Under the pieces are notes generated by a model that ran no database searches, had not been told where the DNA came from, and saw only the letters and a program-made list of their open reading frames with translations. A stretch of DNA of 64,000 bases from Ferrimonas sp048263965 (GTDB lineage Bacteria > Pseudomonadota > Gammaproteobacteria > Enterobacterales > Shewanellaceae), in contig NZ_JBLXDO010000003.1 in NCBI RefSeq assembly GCF_048263965.1, positions 216,881 to 280,880 of the forward strand, written 5' to 3'. Shown one piece after another: positions 24,650 to 33,759 of this stretch. Made by a program: the position numbers and the translations under genes. The first letter of the stretch is position 1. Every line of letters begins with the position of its first letter.

Positions 24650-27600
24650 TTAGTCCAGGGCGACCCTGGCGTTGCGGAACATCCGCATCCAGGGGCTGTC
24701 CTCACCCCACTCGTCGGGGTGCCAGGAGTTGGCCACGGTACGGAATACCCGTTCAGGGTGAGGCATCATGATGGTGACCCGGCCGTCGGTGGTGGTCAGG
24801 CCGGTGATCCCCGCAGGAGAGCCGTTGGGATTGGCCGGATAGGCGGTGGCGATCTGCCCCTGATGATTCAGGTAGCGCAGCGCCACTGTGCCCGAGGCAT
24901 CGGCGGCATGGAACGCCTGCTGGCTGGCGAACTCTGCCCGCCCCTCGCCGTGGGAGACGGCAATCGGCATACGGGAGCCTGCCATTCCCTGGAAGAACAG
25001 ACTGGGGCTTTGCTGCACCTCCACCAGGGAGAAGCGGGCTTCGAAGCGTTCAGAGCGGTTGCGCACGAAGTGAGGCCAGTGTTCTGAGCCAGGGATGATG
25101 CTCTTGAGGTTGGAGAGCATCTGACAACCGTTACACACCCCCAGGGCCAGGCTGTCGCTGCGCTCGAAGAAGCGCTGGAACTGTTCCCGGGCGCGAGCGT
25201 TGAACAGGATGGATTTGGCCCAGCCTTCACCGGCACCCAACACGTCACCGTAGGAGAAGCCGCCACAGGCCACCAGCCCCTGGAACTGCTCCAGGGTCAG
25301 ACGGCCCTCGAGGATGTCGCTCATGTGTACGTCCACGGCATCAAAGCCGGCACGGTCGAAGGCGGCCGCCATCTCCACGTGGGAGTTGACTCCCTGCTCC
25401 CGCAGAATGGCCATCTTCGGCGCATTGCCCTTGAGGATAAAGGGTGCAGCCACATCCTCGGCAGGATCGAAGCTCAGATCGACGGACAGGCCTGGGTCCT
25501 CGGCATTGAGTTTGGCCTGATGCTCCTCTTCGGCACACTGGGGATTGTCACGCATGGACTGCATGCGCAGGGTGGTTTCTGCCCAGACACCGCGCAACTC
25601 GGTGCGACTCTCATCCAGCAAGGTGTGCTCGCCACGACGCAGGATCAGGCGCTCGCCGTCGTTGACCGAACCGATCACCTGGCAGCAATCGGCCAGGCCA
25701 TGGTCCGCCAGCACTGACTTTACCTGGGCCAGACGATCTTCTGCCACCTGAACCACGGCGCCCAGCTCTTCGTTGAACAGCACCGCCAGATCATCTCCGG
25801 CCAGGGCACTCAGATCCACATCCAGGCCCGCCTTACCGGCGAAGGCCATCTCCGCCAAGGTAACGAACAGACCGCCGTCGCCCTTGTCGTGGTAGGCGAG
25901 CAGCGCCTTATCGGCGATCAGCCCCTGGATGGCATTAAAGAACCCCTTAAGCAGTTCAGGCTGGTCCACATCCGGCGCCTGGTTGCCCAGCTGGTTGTAG
26001 ACCTGCGCCAGGGCAGAACCGCCGAGACGCTGCTTGCCATTGCCCAGGTCGATATAGAGCAGCTTGCTGTCACCCTTGTCCAGGCGCAGCTGAGGGGGCA
26101 GGGTGTCACGTACATCCTCGACCCGGCCGAAGGCGGTGATCACCAGTGACAGAGGCGAGGTCACGCTCTTGTTCTCACCCTGGTCTTCCCAGGCGGTCTT
26201 CATGGACATGGAGTCCTTGCCCACCGGGATGGTCAGTCCCAGGGCCGGACACAGCTCCTCACCCACCGCCTTCACCGCCTCATAGAGACCGGCGTCTTCC
26301 CCTGGGTGACCGGCAGCGGCCATCCAGTTGGCGGACAGCTTGATGTGGGCCAGGGAACCGATATGGGCACTGGCGATGTTGGTCAGGGACTCACCCACCG
26401 CCATGCGGGCAGAAGCGCCATAGTTGATCAGCGCCAGGGGCGTACGCTCACCCATGGACATCGCTTCACCATGGTAGCTGTCCAGGGCGGCGGCAGTGAC
26501 CGCACAGTTGGCCACAGGCACCTGCCAGGGGCCCACCATCTGATCCCGGGCCACCAGACCAGTCACCGAGCGGTCACCGATGGTGATCAGGAAGGTCTTC
26601 TCCGCCACGGCGGGCAGACGCAGGACCCTGCGCACCGCTTCCTTCAGTTCCATGGCGCCGGTGTCCAGATCCGGAGAGGCACACTGGGCGGAACTGACCT
26701 CTCGATGCATCTTGGGCGCCTTGCCCAGCAGCACCTCCATGGGCATGTCGATGGGCGTGTTGTCGAAATGGCTGTCTTCCAGCACCAGTTGCAGCTCTTC
26801 GGTGGCTTCACCGATCACCGCATAGGGCGCGCGCTCACGGCGACAGATGGCGTCGAACCTGTCCAGGTCCTCGGCAGCCACCGCCATCACGTAACGCTCC
26901 TGAGATTCGTTACACCAGATCTCCAGAGGCGACATGCCAGGCTCGTCGTTGGGCACGTCCCGCAGGCGGAAACGGCCGCCGCGACCACCGTCATCCACCA
27001 GCTCAGGCATGGCGTTGGAGAGACCGCCGGCGCCCACGTCGTGGATAAAGGCGATGGGGTTGTCGTCACCCAGCTGCCAACAGCGATCGATCACCTCCTG
27101 ACAGCGACGCTCGATCTCCGGGTTTTCCCGCTGGACCGAGGCAAAGTCCAGGTCCTCGGAGGATTGACCGGAGGCCATGGAGGAAGCGGCGCCGCCCCCA
27201 AGGCCGATGTTCATCGCCGGACCGCCGAGGACGATAAGCTTGGCGCCGACGGGGATCTCCCCCTTCTGCACGTGATCCTCGCGGATGTTACCCAGGCCGC
27301 CCGCCAGCATGATCGGCTTGTGGTAGCCACGCACCTCGGTGCCGTTAAAGCTGGTCACCTCCTGCTCATAGGTACGGAAGTACCCCAGCAGGGCAGGACG
27401 ACCAAACTCGTTGTTGAAGGCGGCGCCGCCCAGTGGCCCCTCCATCATGATCTCCAGAGGGGTCACGATGCGATCCGGCTTTCCGTAGGGCTGCTCCCAG
27501 GGCTGTTCGAAGCCGGGAATGTTCAGATTGGACACGGTAAAGCCGGTCAGGCCCGCCTTGGGCTTGGAGCCCCGGCCCGTGGCACCCTCGTCGCGGATCT

Positions 27601-28543
27601 CACCGCCGGAGCCTGTGGCTGCCCCGGGGTAGGGGCTGATGGCGGTTGGGTGGTTGTGGGTCTCCACCTTCATCAGAATGTGCACCGGCTCCTGGTGATA
27701 ACGGTAGCTGCCGGCATCATCGGGGAAGAAACGACCCGCTTCCGAGCCCACCATCACCGCGGCATTGTCCTTATAGGCGGACAGGACGTTTTCCGGATTC
27801 TGCTCGAAGGTGTTCTTGATCATCTTGAACAGAGACTTGGGCTGAACCTCACCGTCGATGGTCCAGTCCGCATTGAAAATTTTATGGCGACAGTGCTCCG
27901 AGTTTGCCTGGGCAAACATGTAGAGCTCAATGTCGTTGGGGTTACGCCCCAAGCGGGTGAAATTCTCCACCAGGTAATCGATCTCATCCTCTGCCAGAGC
28001 CAGTCCCATATTGACGTTGGCCTGGGCCAGGGCGTCTCTGCCACCACCCAGAACGTCCACGGACTTAAGCTGTGCCGGTTCGGCGCTGACAAACAGGGCA
28101 TCGGCCGCTTCAAAGCTGTCCAGCACCGCTTCCACCATGCGGTCATGGATAAGGTTAAGCAGCTGCTTTTGCTGCTCGCCATCGAGCTCTCCCTCGAGGG
28201 TCAGGTACCAGGCAACACCTCGCTCCAACCGCTTAACCCCTTCCAGGCCGCAGTTGTGGGCAATGTCGGTGGCCTTGGAGGACCAGGGAGAGATGGTGCC
28301 GGGTCTGGGTACCACCAGGAACAGCTTGCCTTCAGGCTCGTGCTGTTCCAGCCGAGGTCCATAGGTTAATATCTGTTCAAGGTGTTGAGTTTGCTCAGAA
28401 TTGAGCGGCGAGGCGAGGTGGGCAAAGTGGCAGTATTCCGCATAGAGATCGGACACGGGAAGTTTCGCGTTCTGGCAAGCCGATAGCAGCTTGTGGACCC
28501 GAAACGCGGACAGCGCCGGCGCGCCGCGGAGGATCTTAATCAC
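24650..28543 (-). CDS. purL: phosphoribosylformylglycinamidine synthase
   Basis: At 1297 residues this is the large, single-chain gammaproteobacterial FGAR amidotransferase. It converts FGAR, glutamine and ATP to FGAM in purine synthesis. The N-terminal PurS-like part, the duplicated AIRS-type ATP-binding core (DDNPIAFIHDVGAGGLSNAM) and the C-terminal glutamine amidotransferase with its nucleophile in LGVCNGCQ are all intact. The start MIKILRGAPALSAFR is the family standard. It is divergent from mltF, the order also found in E. coli. Confidence 0.97.
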   Translation of the reverse strand: MIKILRGAPALSAFRVHKLLSACQNAKLPVSDLYAEYCHFAHLASPLNSEQTQHLEQILTYGPRLEQHEPEGKLFLVVPRPGTISPWSSKATDIAHNCGLEGVKRLERGVAWYLTLEGELDGEQQKQLLNLIHDRMVEAVLDSFEAADALFVSAEPAQLKSVDVLGGGRDALAQANVNMGLALAEDEIDYLVENFTRLGRNPNDIELYMFAQANSEHCRHKIFNADWTIDGEVQPKSLFKMIKNTFEQNPENVLSAYKDNAAVMVGSEAGRFFPDDAGSYRYHQEPVHILMKVETHNHPTAISPYPGAATGSGGEIRDEGATGRGSKPKAGLTGFTVSNLNIPGFEQPWEQPYGKPDRIVTPLEIMMEGPLGGAAFNNEFGRPALLGYFRTYEQEVTSFNGTEVRGYHKPIMLAGGLGNIREDHVQKGEIPVGAKLIVLGGPAMNIGLGGGAASSMASGQSSEDLDFASVQRENPEIERRCQEVIDRCWQLGDDNPIAFIHDVGAGGLSNAMPELVDDGGRGGRFRLRDVPNDEPGMSPLEIWCNESQERYVMAVAAEDLDRFDAICRRERAPYAVIGEATEELQLVLEDSHFDNTPIDMPMEVLLGKAPKMHREVSSAQCASPDLDTGAMELKEAVRRVLRLPAVAEKTFLITIGDRSVTGLVARDQMVGPWQVPVANCAVTAAALDSYHGEAMSMGERTPLALINYGASARMAVGESLTNIASAHIGSLAHIKLSANWMAAAGHPGEDAGLYEAVKAVGEELCPALGLTIPVGKDSMSMKTAWEDQGENKSVTSPLSLVITAFGRVEDVRDTLPPQLRLDKGDSKLLYIDLGNGKQRLGGSALAQVYNQLGNQAPDVDQPELLKGFFNAIQGLIADKALLAYHDKGDGGLFVTLAEMAFAGKAGLDVDLSALAGDDLAVLFNEELGAVVQVAEDRLAQVKSVLADHGLADCCQVIGSVNDGERLILRRGEHTLLDESRTELRGVWAETTLRMQSMRDNPQCAEEEHQAKLNAEDPGLSVDLSFDPAEDVAAPFILKGNAPKMAILREQGVNSHVEMAAAFDRAGFDAVDVHMSDILEGRLTLEQFQGLVACGGFSYGDVLGAGEGWAKSILFNARAREQFQRFFERSDSLALGVCNGCQMLSNLKSIIPGSEHWPHFVRNRSERFEARFSLVEVQQSPSLFFQGMAGSRMPIAVSHGEGRAEFASQQAFHAADASGTVALRYLNHQGQIATAYPANPNGSPAGITGLTTTDGRVTIMMPHPERVFRTVANSWHPDEWGEDSPWMRMFRNARVALD

Positions 28544-28682
28544 GGTATTTTTTACCTTATATAGTTTTGTGTAGGGCTCAATACCGGGAGCGAAATCCGA
28601 ACCGGATCACAATTCCCGGCATCAAAGGTGGCGACATTATAGTGGAAAGGTCGGTCGCAAAACAGTCTACAATGAGCGGAAG

Positions 28683-30098
28683 ATGACGAAGAATTCAGAT
28701 GGATGCATAACCATGAGGGGTTTACTGGCTGTAACGCTGCTGACCCTGGCCGGATGCCTTCCGCTGGAGTATCAGCAGCCTCAGCGAACCGAGCCTGAAC
28801 CAGACCGTCCCTTGAGGGTCGGTACCCTGTATGGGCCCACCACCTATGTGGTGGGGACGGCGGGTGCCCAGGGCCTGGATTACGAGCTGGCCCGGGGGTT
28901 CGCCCTGCACCTGGGCCAGGAACTGGCGATCACCCCCTACTCCTCTCTGCCGGAGATGTTTAACGACATGAGCCAGGGCAAACTGGATCTCATCGCCTCC
29001 AGCCTCACCGACACCCATCTCAACCGCAGTTTCTGGCGCTTCGGCCCCCCCATCTATCGCACCCAGGTACAACTGGTCTATCGCCGGGGTCACCCCAAGC
29101 CCGGCTCACTGGCCGAACTCACGGATCCGCTAATGGTGATGGCCGGCTCAAACCATGCAGAGATTTTGGCCGCCGAGCAGCAACGAGGCCAGACGGCGCT
29201 GCAGTGGCAGGAAACCACTGAGTATGCCGCCCACGAACTGCTCTCCATGGTGGCCTCCGGCGAACTGGCCTACACCCTGTCCGACGACAAGACCCTGGCA
29301 GCCAGCCGCCGGTTGCACCCCGAACTGGCCGCGGCCTTCAGCCTGGGTGGCGAGCAGGAGGTCGGCTGGGCCCTGCCGGAGGAGCACAGCCACAAGTTGT
29401 TGTCCGAGTTGCTGGACTACTGGGATAAACTGAAACAGGCGGGCACCCTCAAGCAACTGGAAGAGAAGTATTTCGGCCACATGGAGCGGTTCGATTATGT
29501 GGATACCCGCGCCTTCATCCGGGCGGTGGAGACCAAGTTGCCCAAGTATGAACCCTGGTTCAAGGAATACTCGGGCATCCTCGACTGGCGACAGCTGGCC
29601 GCCGTGGCCTATCAGGAGTCCCACTGGAACCCCAAGGCGCGCTCCCCCACAGGGGTTCGGGGGTTGATGATGCTGACCCAGTCCACCGCCAAACGGGTTG
29701 GGGTCCGCGACAGGCTCAACCCCGAACAGAGCATACGGGGCGGCAGTGACTATCTGCACGATCTGCTCAAACGACTGCCCGCCTCCATTCCGGACCCCGA
29801 GCGGCTGTGGTTTGCCCTAGCCGCCTACAACATCGGCCTGGGACATGTGGAGGATGCCCGGGTGATCGCCCAGCGCCATGGCCTCAACCCCAGCAGTTGG
29901 GCCGACGTCAAATCTGTCCTGCCCAAACTGACCCAGAAACGCCACTACCAGCGTACCCGCTACGGTTTTGCACAGGGTGGGGTCGCCGCTCACTATGTGG
30001 ACAACATCAAGCGTTACTACGACACCCTGGTCCTGCTGGAGACCCATATGCCGCCCTCAACAGGAAACCCCTTGGACCTGGCTAACAATCGCGAGTGA
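28683..30098 (+). CDS. mltF: membrane-bound lytic murein transglycosylase F
   Basis: A 471-residue lipoprotein with an N-terminal solute-binding-protein-like regulatory domain (PLRVGTLYGPTTY to about residue 265) and a C-terminal SLT lysozyme-like domain whose catalytic glutamate is Glu312 in AYQESHWNP. It cleaves peptidoglycan glycan strands and forms 1,6-anhydromuramyl ends. The lipobox is TLAGC. The start is uncertain: ATG 28683 or the in-frame ATG 28713, which would begin the signal peptide directly with MRGLLAVTLL. The neighbours purL and tadA are the conserved ones. Confidence 0.93.
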   Translation: MTKNSDGCITMRGLLAVTLLTLAGCLPLEYQQPQRTEPEPDRPLRVGTLYGPTTYVVGTAGAQGLDYELARGFALHLGQELAITPYSSLPEMFNDMSQGKLDLIASSLTDTHLNRSFWRFGPPIYRTQVQLVYRRGHPKPGSLAELTDPLMVMAGSNHAEILAAEQQRGQTALQWQETTEYAAHELLSMVASGELAYTLSDDKTLAASRRLHPELAAAFSLGGEQEVGWALPEEHSHKLLSELLDYWDKLKQAGTLKQLEEKYFGHMERFDYVDTRAFIRAVETKLPKYEPWFKEYSGILDWRQLAAVAYQESHWNPKARSPTGVRGLMMLTQSTAKRVGVRDRLNPEQSIRGGSDYLHDLLKRLPASIPDPERLWFALAAYNIGLGHVEDARVIAQRHGLNPSSWADVKSVLPKLTQKRHYQRTRYGFAQGGVAAHYVDNIKRYYDTLVLLETHMPPSTGNPLDLANNRE

Positions 30099-30399
30099 TC
30101 TGGCTCAGGTTTCCCCACTTTTCCCCAGAGATTTCTGTTAACGACCCAACTTTTACAGGCGTCAGGGGTTGAAATTGCCAAGAGTCGTAGCTATCTCTTA
30201 TATCAAGGGACAAATCAAAGGTTTGTCCCTTGGTTTTTAGGGGCATTGATGCCGCCATCCCAGTTTTAGTTTAAACAGTGATCGAAATCGGACGCCTTTG
30301 GGAACCAAAGTCGCAACAAGAGCTCAAAACCGATGTCATCGAACTGCAAACAGATGAGGATAGGGTCCACATAGAGAAAATAGAAAGGAGGAGAGAGAA
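30099..30399. other. intergenic region downstream of mltF
   Basis: Apart from the mltF terminator at 30205-30236, this ~300-bp stretch holds the leader of the small basic ORF that begins at 30400. I see no further gene or clear promoter. Confidence 0.5.
30205..30236 (+). terminator. intrinsic terminator of mltF
   Basis: AAGGGACAAA and TTTGTCCCTT form a perfect 10-bp stem with a 7-nt loop, followed by GGTTTTT. Confidence 0.85.
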
Positions 30400-30540
30400 A
30401 TGTTAAGAACTCCAGCACGTCGCCGTAAAGCCCTGAGCAGCCTGTCCGAGCGCAGGAGGGCATTGAGAAAGCGCGACCACATGAAAATTCTGCACCGTAG
30501 CAAGGTCTTCCTTCAGGAAGCGTCTTCAGAAGCCCTCTGA
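30400..30540 (+). CDS. candidate small, highly basic protein (46 residues)
   Basis: An ATG with a very strong ribosome binding site (AAAGGAGGAG, 15 to 6 bases upstream) opens a 46-codon frame beginning MLRTPARRRKALSSLSERRR. About a third of the residues are Arg or Lys, mostly in the first 35 positions, and the tail is acidic (EASSEAL). The last 28 bases overlap the 3' end of the convergent tadA gene. I do not recognise a family. The basic helix suggests contact with nucleic acid or ribosome, which is only an inference. Confidence 0.5.
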   Translation: MLRTPARRRKALSSLSERRRALRKRDHMKILHRSKVFLQEASSEAL

Positions 30541-31013
30541 GCCAGTTTCAAGGCTTTCTTTTCCGCCCTGCGCCGCTTGAAAAAGTCACTCAGCTGTTGT
30601 GCGCAGGGCTCGGCCAACACCCCCCCGATAACCTCAACCTGATGATTGAGCGCTGGATGGCGAAGCAGGTCCATCACACTGCCTGCCGCTCCGGTTTTGG
30701 GATCGGACGCCCCAAAGACCACGGTCCCCACCCGGGCATGCACCAGGGCTCCGGCGCACATGGGACAGGGCTCCAGGGTCACATACAGGGTGGTATCCAG
30801 CTGGCGATAGTTCTCCAGCTTAGCCCCAGCCTGACGCAGGCACTGCATCTCTGCATGGGCAGAAGGGTCGTGATCGACGATACTGCGGTTGTACCCCTCG
30901 GCCACCACCTCACCCTGCTTCACCAGCACTGCACCCACAGGCACCTCGCCGAGGGCTTCCGCTTCAGCCGCCAGCTCCATCGCCCGGCGCATCCAGTGTT
31001 GATGATCGTTCAC
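30513..31013 (-). CDS. tadA: tRNA-specific adenosine deaminase
   Basis: The 166-residue enzyme converts the wobble adenosine of tRNA-Arg(ACG) to inosine. Zinc ligands and catalytic residues are present: His53-Ala-Glu55 and PCPMCAG with Cys83 and Cys86. The GTG at 31013 is preceded by GGAGAG and gives the family N-terminus NDHQHWMRRAMELA; the longer frame would need a TTG codon. The purL-mltF-tadA neighbourhood is conserved in gammaproteobacteria. Confidence 0.93.
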   Translation of the reverse strand: MNDHQHWMRRAMELAAEAEALGEVPVGAVLVKQGEVVAEGYNRSIVDHDPSAHAEMQCLRQAGAKLENYRQLDTTLYVTLEPCPMCAGALVHARVGTVVFGASDPKTGAAGSVMDLLRHPALNHQVEVIGGVLAEPCAQQLSDFFKRRRAEKKALKLAQRASEDAS

Positions 31014-31086
31014 CCGTCTCTCCAACTGCCAATTAGGGGGCGCCTATTGTAATCAGCGCTCCCGGTTTGCGCCAGTCGGCCCGGAC

Positions 31087-31452
31087 TCAGGCGGGCTGCC
31101 ACAGCTCCACCTTGTTGCCCTCGGGGTCGACAAACCAGCCAAACTGGCCATAGGATTCCTTGACGATCTCCCCCACCAGGGTGGCCCCTCCCGCTTCCAC
31201 CTGAGCCAGTGCCGCCGGCAGGTCATCCACCACCAGGTTGAACATAAAAGGGCGATCCGAAGGCTGAAAATACTCGGTATCCTCACCGAACGGACACCAT
31301 ACCGTCAGGCCGTTCTGTGGCATGCTGGCCGGCGAAAAATCGGCACCGTATTCCCCCACCTCCATGCCCAGGTGATCCCGGTACCACTGTCCCAACAGCT
31401 TGGGGTTCTGGCTCTTAAAGAAGATCCCCCCGACGCCCATTACCTTTGCCAT
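31087..31452 (-). CDS. glyoxalase/bleomycin-resistance (VOC) family protein
   Basis: A 121-residue VOC-fold protein: GVGGIFFKSQNPKLLGQWYR begins the first beta-alpha-beta repeat and FGWFVDPEGNKVELWQP closes the second. Such proteins bind a metal ion and act on small molecules or bind drugs; the substrate is not predictable. ATG 31452 follows GGAGGGG, so the longer frame is rejected. It lies downstream of, and in the same direction as, the ABC exporter genes with 44 bases between, so it may be co-transcribed. Confidence 0.82.
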   Translation of the reverse strand: MAKVMGVGGIFFKSQNPKLLGQWYRDHLGMEVGEYGADFSPASMPQNGLTVWCPFGEDTEYFQPSDRPFMFNLVVDDLPAALAQVEAGGATLVGEIVKESYGQFGWFVDPEGNKVELWQPA

Positions 31453-31496
31453 AACCCCTCCACAGGGTTGGTTGCCATTGATTGGTGGCAGCGACA

Positions 31497-32480
31497 CTAA
31501 TTCCAGCGAAACCACCTGGCCCCGACGAATATCGCCACGGCCGATATGATGATCAGGGCCATCCAGTGAGGCAGCAGCCCGCCGACCCCGACTCCGTCAA
31601 TAATAATGGCACGGCTGGCCGCATTGAGGTGAGAGAGTGGCAGCAGGTTGGCCAGGGCCTGAATCCAGGGCGCAGTGCCCTCCAGGGAAAACCACACCCC
31701 GGACAAAAACATCATCGGCCAGGCAATCAGGTTCAGCACCCCGTTGCCAAACTCCTCGGAACGGGTTCGACAGGCCACCAGCAGGCCGATGCTAACCAAA
31801 GAGAGAGCCCCCAGCAGGGCGGTAACAAACAGCAGAATCAAACTGCCATTGATGGGAATGGAGAACATCAGGGTGCAGGCAACGAACACCAGGGTGGCGG
31901 TGGCCATCATCAACAGCAACCGGCTGCAGATCTGCGACAAGATGAAGACCCAGGGCTTCATCGGCGTCGCCTGGTAGCGTTTGAGCACGCCGTTCTTTCT
32001 GTATCTGACGATGACATAGCCCACCCCATAGAGGCCGGAAAACATCATGTTCATGCCGATGACTCCGGGCATCAGCCAATCGATATAGCGCACCGCCTCC
32101 CCCTGCACCTGAGTGGCAGGCAGCTCCCCCACCTCAGCCTTGAGGATCCGCTCCGCCAGATAGCCCTTCATGGAGTCCGGGTTCACCACATACCCCTGTT
32201 CGGTCAGCAGCAGATCCAGTTGGTGGCGACCCACCTTGGTCAACGCCAGCTGCTGATCCTCATAGGGGATCAGTTGCAGATAGCGGGTCTGTTTCAAGGT
32301 ATCCAGATAGGCGGGCTGCCCCACCACCCCCAGTTTGTACTCAGGTTTATCGGTGTCGGAGAAGGCGATGCCAAAGCCTACGATCAGCATCAGGGGAAAC
32401 ATCAGGCTCCAACCAAGGGCGGACCTGTCCCGGACAAACTCCAGGTTACGGGCATGGATCAGTGCCAGCAGACTGCGCAT
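31497..32480 (-). CDS. ABC-2 type transporter permease
   Basis: A 327-residue membrane protein with an N-terminal cytoplasmic segment and first helix (WSLMFPLMLIVGFGIAF), a periplasmic loop, then five predicted helices in the C-terminal half, the ABC-2 pattern of drug, polysaccharide or haem exporters. It starts two bases after the stop of the ATPase gene with GAGGAG before its ATG, so the two genes form one transporter. The substrate is unknown. Confidence 0.85.
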   Translation of the reverse strand: MRSLLALIHARNLEFVRDRSALGWSLMFPLMLIVGFGIAFSDTDKPEYKLGVVGQPAYLDTLKQTRYLQLIPYEDQQLALTKVGRHQLDLLLTEQGYVVNPDSMKGYLAERILKAEVGELPATQVQGEAVRYIDWLMPGVIGMNMMFSGLYGVGYVIVRYRKNGVLKRYQATPMKPWVFILSQICSRLLLMMATATLVFVACTLMFSIPINGSLILLFVTALLGALSLVSIGLLVACRTRSEEFGNGVLNLIAWPMMFLSGVWFSLEGTAPWIQALANLLPLSHLNAASRAIIIDGVGVGGLLPHWMALIIISAVAIFVGARWFRWN

Positions 32481-32482
32481 GG

Positions 32483-33409
32483 TCAGCTCCTCAATTGATG
32501 TCCGGTGAGTTTCAGGAAAAGATCTTCCAGGTTGGGACGGCGAACATTCAGGCCGGTAATGTCGACGTTGCGCTGTTGCAACTCGGTGAGTACCTGATTG
32601 ACGTCATCGGTGTGGTACTCCTGTCGGCCGTTGCGCTTAAGCCAGGGCTTGGCCCAACTCTTCCCCAGTGGCAGCTCGGCGGGCAGGCTCACCAGTCGGG
32701 CACAAAACTCCTGCTCAATCAGCCTCAGGGGCGTATCCTCGCGCAGCACACGCCCATGGTCCATGATGGCGATGCGATCGCACAGCTGCTCCGCCTCATC
32801 CATGTAATGGGTGGTCAGCAGTATGGTGGTGCCGGTATCCCTGACGGCGCGGATCAACGACCAGAAGTTGTGCCTGGCCTGAGGATCCAGGCCTGTGGTG
32901 GGCTCGTCCAGAAACAGCAACCTGGGCCGATTGATCAGTGCCAGGGCCAGCAGCAATCGCTGCCGTTGCCCGCCGGACAGGGTCTGGTGGCGCTGCTCGA
33001 GCAACTCTTCGAGGCGGCAGATCCGAATCAGATCCTCCCGTTCCCAAGTGGTGTGATAGAGACTGGCAAACAGGGTCAGGCAATCACTGACCGACAGATG
33101 TTCCGGCAATGCCGTCGCCTGGAACTGGATGCCGATCTGCTGGCGATAATCCCCTTTCAGGGGTTCGCCCTCGAACAGGATGTCACCGGAGGTCGGCGTT
33201 AAAATCCCCTCCAGCATCTCCAATGTGGTGGACTTACCCGCACCATTTGGTCCCAGAAGACCGAAACACTCCCCCTCGCGCAGCACCAGACTCAGGTGGT
33301 CCACTGCGGTGAGATCCCCAAACCGTTTCACTAACTTTCGAGCTTGCAGCAAATTTGGTGGGTTTTGTGCCCTGGTTCTCTCCTGCACAAGCCACTCCTT
33401 GACTTCCAT
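32483..33409 (-). CDS. ABC transporter ATP-binding protein
   Basis: A 308-residue DrrA-type ATPase. Walker A (GPNGAGKST), the Q-loop, signature LSGGQRQR and Walker B (LLFLDEPTTGLD) are complete, and a ~90-residue C-terminal extension is present as in exporters of this class. It partners the ABC-2 permease encoded just downstream. I prefer ATG 33409 (AGGGA just upstream) over the longer frame starting at 33451, whose extra residues are not family-like. Confidence 0.88.
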   Translation of the reverse strand: MEVKEWLVQERTRAQNPPNLLQARKLVKRFGDLTAVDHLSLVLREGECFGLLGPNGAGKSTTLEMLEGILTPTSGDILFEGEPLKGDYRQQIGIQFQATALPEHLSVSDCLTLFASLYHTTWEREDLIRICRLEELLEQRHQTLSGGQRQRLLLALALINRPRLLFLDEPTTGLDPQARHNFWSLIRAVRDTGTTILLTTHYMDEAEQLCDRIAIMDHGRVLREDTPLRLIEQEFCARLVSLPAELPLGKSWAKPWLKRNGRQEYHTDDVNQVLTELQQRNVDITGLNVRRPNLEDLFLKLTGHQLRS

Positions 33410-33510
33410 TTTCCCTAAAGCATTAAATGCAGAAAAACGGCTGGCTTGCAATGGAACCGGTTGGGGCCTTTGTGGGCATCAAAGATAATGACAGGCCGTA
33501 TCGCTCCAAG

Positions 33511-33591
33511 ATGAGCCAAACCTGTGTGCTGGCCCGTTTTTTCCGGGCTGATATAAAAAAGGCTCATCGAAATGAGCCAAACGTGTGTGCT
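33511..33591. repeat. imperfect 20-bp direct repeat
   Basis: ATGAGCCAAACCTGTGTGCT (33511-33530) recurs at 33572-33591 with a single change (C to G in the middle). The copies are 61 bp apart, roughly six helical turns, which would suit binding of one protein to both. Confidence 0.6.
33555..33578 (-). terminator. intrinsic terminator, probably of the lut operon
   Basis: On the minus strand GGCTCAT-TTCG-ATGAGCC is followed by TTTTTT. A TTCG tetraloop closes a 7-bp stem. It lies about 180 bases past the lutC stop codon. Confidence 0.75.
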
Positions 33592-33759
33592 AACTACACG
33601 TGAAGATGGATGACCGGGAATCGTTCCCCCTTTGTGTGCGGGGGAGTCGTCCCACAGAGCCAGGGATGGAGACTCTGCATCGGGAGGCGGGGGCTGTGGC
33701 CCCCGCCCCGGTGCGTCTTTTCGCACCGGCGCGTCCTGTCGAATCCGGTCAACTACCCC

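Larger units (their letters stand above)
33410..33759. other. 350-bp intergenic region with direct repeat and hairpins
   Basis: No gene is supported here. It contains a 20-bp direct repeat (33511-33530 and 33572-33591), a minus-strand terminator overlapping the second copy, and two GC-rich hairpins close to the lutC stop codon: GGCGGGGGC/GCCCCCGCC at 33686-33707 and CCGGTGCG/CGCACCGG at 33708-33729. The ABC exporter promoter must lie in its left part. Confidence 0.5.

Noticed and set aside
26306..28369. A 687-codon open frame antisense to purL
   Set aside because: His- and Gly-rich composition is typical of reverse reading of a GC-rich gene; purL is certain.
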